The notes under the pieces: generated by a model | Database searches by the model: none | Told to the model about the DNA's origin: nothing | What the model saw: only the letters and a program-made list of their open reading frames with translations | Origin: Atrina japonica | Lineage: Eukaryota > Mollusca > Bivalvia > Pterioida > Pinnidae | Assembly (NCBI GenBank): GCA_030159075.1 | Contig: BROG01000078.1 | Coordinates: 1,269,501 to 1,333,500 of the forward strand | DNA: 64,000 nt | Direction: 5' to 3' | Program-made: the position numbers and the translations under genes | Part shown: positions 57,726-64,000 of the stretch, piece by piece | How the letters are laid out: each line of letters opens with the position of its first letter | Position numbering within the stretch: position 1 is the first letter of the stretch

Positions 57726-58507
57726 AGCGTATTGTGGCACCACTCTGGACCCCCACCCCCTTGCAACTAGACTTCAAGAGCTTTCACTTTAATTTTGCCT
57801 AGCTACGTTATTGGTTATAATTATAAATGGAATCTAGAATCAAGTGTATAATAATTTGACTGACATTTAATATTTCAAGCGATTCCACTAAGTATTTTAA
57901 AGTGTAAGTGAAGTTAACTGGATTTTAATGAACATTAGATTATATATATCTTGTCAGAAAAAAAACCATAAAATTTTCGGAATAGATTCTGGGAATCATA
58001 ATAATTATTTGAAACAAACTTGTCAAAATGGTGAACGATCCCTTTAGTAATACAGCACCGTGCCAAAAGTGAGTCAACTACCGCTATTTTCCCATAGCTT
58101 TCCATATTAAATCAACTCTGTTTTATTAAATATCTGTCACAAAGTAACGCTTGCGTCAATTCTTGTCAAAACTCACAAATATATTTAAAAAGAAAGTCTA
58201 TTCATCATCATCATCTGATATTAATTTTCACTTCCTTTGAAACCTTATTTCTGAAAAGCAACAGTTTTCCTTTAAAGGCCAATGACCGGCGATTTACGCT
58301 CAGTAAGGTTGTTAATTTTTTTAAAATGGTAATATACTTAGCAAAATGTTTATATAAAGTTATTATCTTCCCATTAATTACGCTTCTGAGTGTTTCTCTG
58401 TTTTCTAGTTATTAAAAAATGATTTTTACTCGCTACGACAATAAAGAGATGCGTAATATTCAAGGCAACCTCAGATGAATAAGTTCAACATATAGGTTAT
58501 TGTCATC

Positions 58508-58598
58508 TCGTATCCATCACAACTCGTACCTAAGTGAATTGGTTGACGTGTACCCATGTTTAAGCTGACTCGTGCCCATCGATTAACTCATTCGTGCC
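58508..58598 (+). repeat. Left subterminal iterons (TCGTnCCCAT-type)
   Basis: TCGTATCCAT, CTCGTACCTA, GTGTACCCAT, CTCGTGCCCAT and TTCGTGCCCAT occur within 90 bp. Confidence 0.7.
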
Positions 58599-58749
58599 CA
58601 TTGCCTGTTTGATTGTAGAATTATTTATTAAGGTTACATGTATTTATCAACAAGGTAATTACCATAATGCCGTTTGGTATTGAAATAACATGCTACTATC
58701 TTTGGAAATGAATTCTATTGGCTTCAGAAGTACCTCGCTGACAGAGGTA

Positions 58750-58985
58750 TTGTCCAACTCACAAAACGTGACCGGTGGATTAGCCTTTTGATTATCATGC
58801 GGATGATTCTACTCAATTTTTGGCTATGACTAATTTTAAGGGAAAAGAAATCATATTCCCCACTGGGTACTCGTAGGTAGGATAACAAGAAAGGATGATT
58901 ATTCTTGTCAGTGTAAATTTAATGTCGTTATTCTTTATTATCTAAAATTTGAACGTGTCCGGGTCAATTTGGAGTTGATTCTTTC
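58750..58985 (+). repeat. Retroelement head fragment inside the 2.3-kb element
   Basis: CCTTTTGATTATCATGCGGA, TTCTACTCAATTTTTGGCTA and CTTGTCAGTGTAAATTTAAT match the head family. It is the most diverged copy. Confidence 0.65.
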
Positions 58986-59089
58986 TGTTACTGTTTGTCA
59001 TAATAGTATGCAACTTTAGAGAACTTCCTGTTAAACATTTTATCTTATATATATATATGACCTGGAATCTAGATACCATGCTGTGCTAG

Positions 59090-59277
59090 ATGTCAGATGT
59101 GAAAAGCAGCCTACAAGGAAGTGACTGCACTTGTAGTCGTTACAAGAAAGGATTCCAACATCTATCAACCATTAAATACCAGGAAAAGAAATGAGACAAG
59201 ACAGCATTGAATGTTGTCAATGTAAATATTACAAAACCGAAAGCAATCTTGCCCGACATTCTGTTAAGGTCACATGA
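59090..59277 (+). pseudogene. Two overlapping frames with zinc-finger-like Cys/His spacing
   Basis: A 34-codon frame from 59090 contains SDCTCSRYKKGFQHLSTIK. Its TGA overlaps the ATG of a second frame (59191-59277) containing ECCQCKYYKTESNLARH. The second resembles a C2H2 finger of the C-x2-C...NLxRH type but is one residue short, and lacks the last His. A frame change separates the two, suggesting a decayed DNA-binding domain, or chance. Confidence 0.25.
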
Positions 59278-59387
59278 TATGAACACTAACTATTCCGACA
59301 AAACTGTACTATTTTTCTATGTGCTTGAGAACTAAGTCATCGATGTAACCATAATTTCTACGTTATTGTTACAAATTAGTAAAACGA

Positions 59388-59492
59388 TGGGTACGACTAT
59401 TCCACTTGTTTTGGTTACGAGTCCGTCAACCGTAGGCATGACCTAGTCAAAGAGGATACGAGTTGAGATGGGCACGAATTGAGATGGGTCCG
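59388..59492 (-). repeat. Right subterminal iterons, inverted
   Basis: ATGGGTACGA, GGTTACGAG, GGATACGAG, ATGGGCACGA and ATGGGTCCGAG are reverse complements of the left iterons at 58508-58598. Confidence 0.7.
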
Positions 59493-60150
59493 AGTTTACC
59501 AACATTCCACAAAGACGTAAACACGTTGCCATACAGGTAGCAAACAAACATAACACAAAAAACAGAAAAAGAAGAGAAATAGAATCGATAAAAAATTGTG
59601 CTGTACGTTTAGGAACATAAATAGACCATTGAAATGCTCTGAGGAAGGAAATGAAGCTGAAAACAAATTAATAATTTGCCACCCTTCTTTGAATTTCCCC
59701 TGAAGCAACCTCAATCAATCAAGGCTATTTATATAACACTTCTGTTCAATCGTTGAGTCTCAAACTTGTCGGAGAATACCAATACATTCTTTTGTTTTTA
59801 TCTATTTAACTTGAAAGTGGTAAAAGTATATGTATAGAAATACAATATTTTTATTTAGAAAAATTGATAATTGCAATTTTCGATGAAATACTTCCCATAA
59901 TTTGACGTATTTTCATGCTTGACATGCTTTCCGTATCGATGTAACAGCAGTGAATGGTACACGTGCGATCGCTAATTAGGGGTGTTTGTATCACACATAC
60001 ACTGTAATTTATCATTTTTTGACAAATTGCAGTGTATGTGTGCACTAGTTTTGATCAGTATGTCTTTAAATTGTATAATGTGTGAATCGGAGAATCAATA
60101 TAAGTATGTCATGGGCCTTTTGCAGGAAGTAATAAGTTGACACACTTACT

Positions 60151-60321
60151 ATGAACAAAGAAGGAAATGACGCTGCAAATTTGGCTTGTGACTTACAAAA
60201 ACTCGCAGTTTTCGTGAAAAGAAACGGACACACTCCAAACCAGTTTAGAAAGATAGTCCATAGACTTCAACACGAATGTGCAAAAGTTTACAGGACTACC
60301 TACACAAGTCAGGCCAATTAA
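60151..60321 (+). CDS. 56-codon ORF inside the 2.3-kb element, function unknown
   Basis: ATG at 60151 to TAA at 60319-60321. The peptide starts MNKEGNDAANLACDLQKLAV and continues with a basic, helix-prone RNGHTPNQFRKIVHRLQHEC. An in-frame stop lies 15 nt upstream of the ATG. Its codon use is more balanced than its surroundings. It could be the last exon of a transposase or a DNA-binding remnant. It ends only 10-70 nt before the right terminal repeat, as transposon genes often do. Confidence 0.35.
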   Translation: MNKEGNDAANLACDLQKLAVFVKRNGHTPNQFRKIVHRLQHECAKVYRTTYTSQAN

Positions 60322-60394
60322 TTTTAGAAAATTGATTTAGCATAGAAAGCTACAATGGGAAAATGATTTTAGTTGACTCACTTTTGGCATGGGA

Positions 60395-60520
60395 TTGTTC
60401 GATTCACGTAGATGGTGGGGCGGAGTAATCTTTCGATTACCATACGGATCTTTCTACTCACTTTTCGGTTATGCCAAACTGCACAGGAAAATGTTAGAGA
60501 TCAGTGAGACGACAGAGAGC
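60395..60520 (+). repeat. Retroelement head fragment
   Basis: TTCGATTACCATACGGATCT, CTACTCACTTTTCGGTTATG and AAACTGCACAGGAAAATG match the start of the head family. It is followed after about 110 bp by reverse-transcriptase sequence, suggesting one degraded element from 60395 to 61200. Confidence 0.65.
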
Positions 60521-60635
60521 AATACATCTAGGGAGAGGGCTTTATGTAATGTTGGTATAACTTTTGCCCAACCCCATTTCATGATATATTGAAATAAAAT
60601 ATGTTTAAACTAATACATCTGCTTCTTACCTAGAT

Positions 60636-61200
60636 TTACTCCTGTCGATTGGAAAGGACGGTCAACTTCACACATCCTTTTATGACGATTTCAACTTCCA
60701 TATCACGAACTTCCCGTTCCTAAGTAGTAATATTCCATCTTCTCCTGCCTATGGCGTTTTCTTTTCACAACTTATACGTTATGCCAGGGCATGCTCTTCT
60801 TATGAATGTTTCATTCTGAGAGGAAAACCACTAGCCAATAAACTACTTACACAAGGTTACGTTGTTGAACGCTTGGAGTCATCGTTAAAAAAAGTTTTAT
60901 GGTCGATACGGGGATCTTGTTAAACATTATGAAGTCCCACTTTCAGAAATATTAGATAGTATTCTGGAGCACGGCCACAGACAGTGACCCCCTTTCACCA
61001 ATCGTGCTTTTCACCGAACTTGACCTTATCACCAAACTTTACCATTTCACCGTATTTGACTAGAAAGGTTTCCGCGGAACGTTACGACGGGTGTGGCATG
61101 CCAGCAAAAGACGCTGACTCCTTCCGGACACCTGGACTTATCCCGTTTGGGATTCGCAATTGTTCTTCATGTTGAGACCATTTACACATCTAATTCGTCG
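60636..61200 (+). pseudogene. Reverse-transcriptase C-terminal fragment and 3' tail (PLE-like retroelement 1)
   Basis: In one frame from 60636 the sequence reads LLLSIGKDGQLHTSFYDDFN, then ITNFPFLSSNIPSSPAYGVF and SQLIRYARACSSYE, the thumb-region pattern of a reverse transcriptase abundant in molluscs and cnidarians. A frameshift at the A-run near 60890 is followed by YGRYGDLVKHYEVPLSEILD. The downstream GACGGGTGTGGCATGCCAGC phrase parallels the tail of the second fragment at 63057. The catalytic YIDD region is absent. The Penelope-like label is from memory and uncertain. Confidence 0.7.
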
Positions 61201-61260
61201 TGTTATAATGGACTTGAGTTTTGATTATCGATTGGTACTTCTTCAATTTTATTTTTATTA

Positions 61261-61385
61261 ATATTATGTATGGTGACAAGTAGGAACGATTACATTAGTC
61301 AGTGTAATTTTGATGTTATGCTTTATTACCTAAACTTTAAACTCTTCCGGGTTAAGGAAGGGCTCACAAAAGTCCGCCCCGTCAA
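61261..61385 (+). repeat. Retroelement head fragment
   Basis: ATGGTGACAAGTAGGAACGA, CAGTGTAATTTTGATGTTAT and TTTATTACCTAAACTTTAAA match the second half of the head family. It lies upstream of the second reverse-transcriptase fragment. Confidence 0.75.
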
Positions 61386-61826
61386 GTTATAAATATGGAT
61401 TTTACTTAGCCTATACTGTATAACTATAAAATGGGTTTAGTGTTTATTTGACAATTTAAAAATATCGTCATTACAAGCAGCTGATCAACTCTTTGTTCAG
61501 TTCAGGTCTAATGTGGCCTCTGATAATTGATATCGCTGTTCATATCATGTATGTCTGCATGACCATCTTGTCTCGAGTAAAACTTTGTAAGATGCGTACC
61601 ATCACGATCTCCATTTTACCTTGACCTTTGTCCTCAAGGTCGGTCATAACTTTTTGATGTGTATGAAGTTGGCAAAGAAATCGACAGTCGACATTCAATG
61701 TCTAGCTAGACTCTACATTCGATGATAGGACTCTGGTCAACAAAGTAATGACAGTTGCCAATGTCCTGCTTTGCGTGTTCTCAGTACGTTCATGGCGTGT
61801 ATAATGGGTTAACAGGACGTTCAAAC

Positions 61827-61827
<1 letters not shown>
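61386..61827. other. Spacer with an inverted copy of the 80-bp repeat
   Basis: At 61690-61735 the phrase TCTAGCTAGACTCTACATTC...GATGATAGGACT is the reverse complement of the tandem unit found at 61968-62260. No gene is seen. Confidence 0.7.

Positions 61828-61919
<92 letters not shown>
61828..61919 (+). repeat. (TA)46 microsatellite
   Basis: A pure TA tract of 92 nt lies between the inverted single repeat unit and the tandem units, at the centre of a potential large stem-loop. Confidence 0.97.
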
Positions 61920-61920
<1 letters not shown>

Positions 61921-61967
61921 GACTCTAACGGGGATTTTAATTATATTTGCCCTATGTACAGTCCTTT

Positions 61968-62260
61968 CATCGAATGTAGAGATGAAAGTCGATTGTCTAG
62001 CTAGACATTCGCAATTTTCATTATTTTGCCAGCCATATAGTCCTCACATCGAATGTAGAGATAAATGTTGAAAATCTAGCTAGACATTCATCGCTTTGTA
62101 ATAATATAAGCGATTTACAGTCCTGTCATCGAATATAGAGATGAATGTTGATTGTCTAGCCAGACATTAGCAATTGTCATAATTTTTATGACCAGAAAGT
62201 CCTATCATCGAATGTAGAAATGAATGCTGATTGTCTAGCTAGACATCATGATTGAATGTC
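61968..62260 (+). repeat. ~80-bp tandem repeat, about 3.7 units
   Basis: Units start CATCGAATGTAGAGATGAA at 61968, 62047, 62127 and 62206 (periods 79-80). Each contains ATTGTCTAGCTAGACATT-type palindromic cores. The last unit runs into the reverse-transcriptase remnant. Confidence 0.93.
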
Positions 62261-62299
62261 GATTGCTTTGCTAACTTCACACATATAACGTTTTTTTTG

Positions 62300-62988
62300 T
62301 CTTTTGAACATGCTGGAATTTCTAATAGACAATATGTTTGTAATGTTCGGAGACGTTGTCTTTCAACAAACTGTCGGCATTCCTATGGGAACCAATTGTG
62401 CTCCTTTATTGGCCGACCTGTTCCTTTATTCATACGAAGCAGACTTCATTCAGAACTGCTGAATCAAAAGAAGAAAAAGTTAGCGGTGTCCTTTAATTTG
62501 ACATTTAGATATATCGACGACGTTTTGTCAATTAATAATGACAATTTTCATACATATGTCAATGCGATATATCCCAGCGAACTAGAAATTAAAGATACAA
62601 CAGAATCAAACACACACGCTTCATACTTAGACATTTTACTTAATATAAACACAGACGGGAAAATTTAGCAACTAAGCTATACGATAAACGCGACGATTTC
62701 GGCTTTCCCATCGTAAATTTTCCACATTTAAGTAGTAATACCCCTCAGTCACCCGCATATGGAGTTTATATTTCACAAATGATCCGATATGCCAGGGCGT
62801 GCACAACATATGAAGATTTCATATACAGAGGTAAATCACTCACTGACAAATTATTGACACAGGGATATCGAAAACCGCGTATAATGTCAACGTTCCGCAA
62901 ATTTTACGGTCGGTATAATAGTCTTGTTTGCGACTACTCTGTTTCACTAAGTGAAATTTTAAGTTGCCTTTTCGTTGGCGGTTGTTGA
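62300..62988 (+). pseudogene. Reverse-transcriptase pseudogene with YIDD motif (PLE-like retroelement 2)
   Basis: Three frames together cover palm and thumb: first VVFQQTVGIPMGTNCAPLLA and DLFLYSYEADFIQ, then after a frameshift near 62455 FRYIDDVLSINNDN with the catalytic YIDD (about 62508-62519), YPSELEIKDTTESN and SYLDILLNI, then after another break at about 62665 KLYDKRDDFGFPIVNFPH and SPAYGVYISQMIRYARAC to FYGRYNSLVCDYSVSLSEIL. The order matches a retroelement reverse transcriptase common in invertebrates; I believe it is Penelope-like, but another class is possible. Frame breaks make it non-functional. Confidence 0.8.
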
Positions 62989-63180
62989 GACGTCTGTACC
63001 AATTGTGACGAGGATACACTCCTCACGTGTTTCATTGGACTTGACTGTGGACTCACGGCGGGTGTGACCGGTCGACAGGGATGCTTACTCCTCCATGGCA
63101 CCTGATCCCACCTCTTGGTTTCCAGAGGTCCGTGTTTGTCCATTTTTACCGGATTTGTATCTATGTCCTGGACATTCTAT
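62989..63180 (+). repeat. Retroelement 2 3' tail
   Basis: GGCGGGTGTGACCGGTCGAC, GATGCTTACTCCTCCATGGC and CACCTGATCCCACC parallel, with divergence, the sequence after the first fragment (GACGGGTGTGGCATGCCAGC at 61086). It is GC-rich compared with its surroundings. Confidence 0.65.
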
Positions 63181-63850
63181 TGATTTATACTTTGGTATCT
63201 GAAATTTTTATATTTATACACTTTCATATACATGTATAGTTATATTTCCAAATCGTATACAGTTAAAATATCCCTGTGATGTCTTTTACGTATTGTAAAT
63301 GATTTTGCCATGAACTCTTCAACATAACAAAGGTTGTCTCCATGCAAAAATCATAAACAAAATGAAATAATCAGGATTTATACCAAAGTTACATATCAAG
63401 GGAATATCTAATTATTCTGAACTCTATGACATAGATAACATGACTATCAGAATTATTTTACCAGAATGCAAATTTTCATAAAAATGTTAATTGTGCATTT
63501 TGTACGGCGTATAGATTATGAATTCTGTAAATCAATATACAGAATGATAATGAATATCATAATAAGACTGTAAATATCTTTGTCTTTATAATTTCTTATG
63601 AGGACCAATCTTGTTTACAATTATCCAAATAAAATTTTACTTTTTCTCAATTTTCGTAAAATTACAATTTTGAAAAATTGATTTTAACTTCAAGATAATG
63701 AATTTTTTTATAATAATATTTCAGAAATACAAGTTTTCTACCATCTAATCATATTGAACATTCGAAAATATAATGTAATTCATCTCCAGTTTTATTTGAG
63801 TCACATAATGTAATATTCTTTCAGATCTATCTATACCATACCACCTCACA
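63181..63850. other. No recognised feature
   Basis: AT-rich spacer without repeats or exons that I can identify. Confidence 0.5.
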
Positions 63851-64000
63851 GGAGCCGGCCTGGCTCAGTCGGTAGCGCGCTCGACTCTGAATCGTGAGTT
63901 GGTGAGTTCGAGTCCCGCCGGCGGCAGGTTGGTTTCCTGTCTTTCGGATGAGACAGTAAAAATGGAGGTCCCGTGTCACAGTAGGTGTCGGCACGTTAAA
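63851..64000 (+). repeat. SINE-1, plus orientation, cut by the window end
   Basis: AGCCGGCCTGGCTCAGTCGG and GAGTTCGAGTCCCGCCGGCG give clear A- and B-box regions; the body continues to GTAGGTGTCGGCACGTTAAA at the last base. It has the best-preserved head of the family in this window. Confidence 0.93.

Larger units (their letters stand above)
58061..60387. mobile_element. 2.3-kb inverted-repeat element with subterminal iterons
   Basis: The first ~55 bp (TGCCAAAAGTGAGTCAACTA, then ATTTTCCCAT and ATTAAATCAAC) are mirrored at 60331-60387. The first 20 bp match perfectly and the rest is about 80% identical with small gaps. Left flank TACAGCACCG just outside recalls Tc1/mariner-type ends, but the right flank does not match it. 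Subterminal TCGTnCCCAT motifs are iterated in opposite orientations near each side. A retroelement head fragment (58750-58985) sits inside, and two small coding remnants are present. No DDE transposase is visible. Confidence 0.8.

Overview
The window is eukaryotic, AT-rich, intron-rich DNA that looks like a mollusc genome, most likely a bivalve. The evidence is phase-matched exons separated by kilobase introns, tRNA-derived SINEs with intact A/B-box heads, several families of short inverted-repeat elements, reverse-transcriptase fragments of a type common in molluscs, and interspersed repeats built on phrases such as 'GGGCAATAACTC' and 'GACGGACAGACAGACGG', which I associate with molluscan genomes. 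No operon, CRISPR array or true tRNA/rRNA gene was seen. The species call is inference.

Layout. (1) 1-7.0 kb, plus strand: the last three coding exons (1093-1250, 2467-2718, 4785-5917) and 3' UTR of a gene whose 5' part lies outside the window. The predicted C-terminus has a compact IIKTPKGVYIRTSTGKIFAV-like block followed by a long low-complexity Ser/Asn/Gln/Met/Pro-rich tail; a tentative ARIP4/RAD54L2-type assignment is offered at low confidence. (2) 7-24 kb: intergenic or 3'-UTR sequence full of MITE-like, SINE and pogo-like elements, plus a 0.35-kb block duplicated about 1.9 kb apart. (3) 24.3-53.1 kb, minus strand: a complete Rap1 small GTPase gene. Five constitutive coding exons encode residues 1-155 (P-loop, effector loop, Thr61, NKCD, SAK), and two alternative C-terminal exons lie side by side, ending in different CaaX boxes (CTLL and CLIL). 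A probable untranslated first exon with a ZNF143-type promoter motif lies near 52.9-53.1 kb. (4) 53-64 kb: a transposon graveyard with a perfect 46-bp foldback, a nested 1.08-kb inverted-repeat element inside an older retroelement fragment, a 2.3-kb inverted-repeat element with subterminal iterated motifs and small coding remnants, two decayed reverse-transcriptase fragments, an 80-bp tandem array with an inverted partner across a 92-bp TA tract, and SINEs.

The two genes are convergent (tail to tail). The strongest observation is the Rap1 exon pair. Exon A (24457-24549) and exon B (24287-24373) are paralogous, both join in phase 0 to residue 155, and each supplies its own hypervariable tail and prenylation motif. 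Exon A also carries a strong GTAAGT donor 26 nt after its stop, so inclusion or skipping could work like the KRAS 4A/4B switch, within one Rap1 gene. Other notable items are an array of 3'-splice-site look-alikes 1 kb upstream of the real acceptor of the plus-strand gene, a 77-bp minisatellite ending 15 nt from a Rap1 donor, a 68-nt poly-C tract 36 nt before an acceptor, and an 891-bp inverted-repeat element with a perfect 6-bp target-site duplication.
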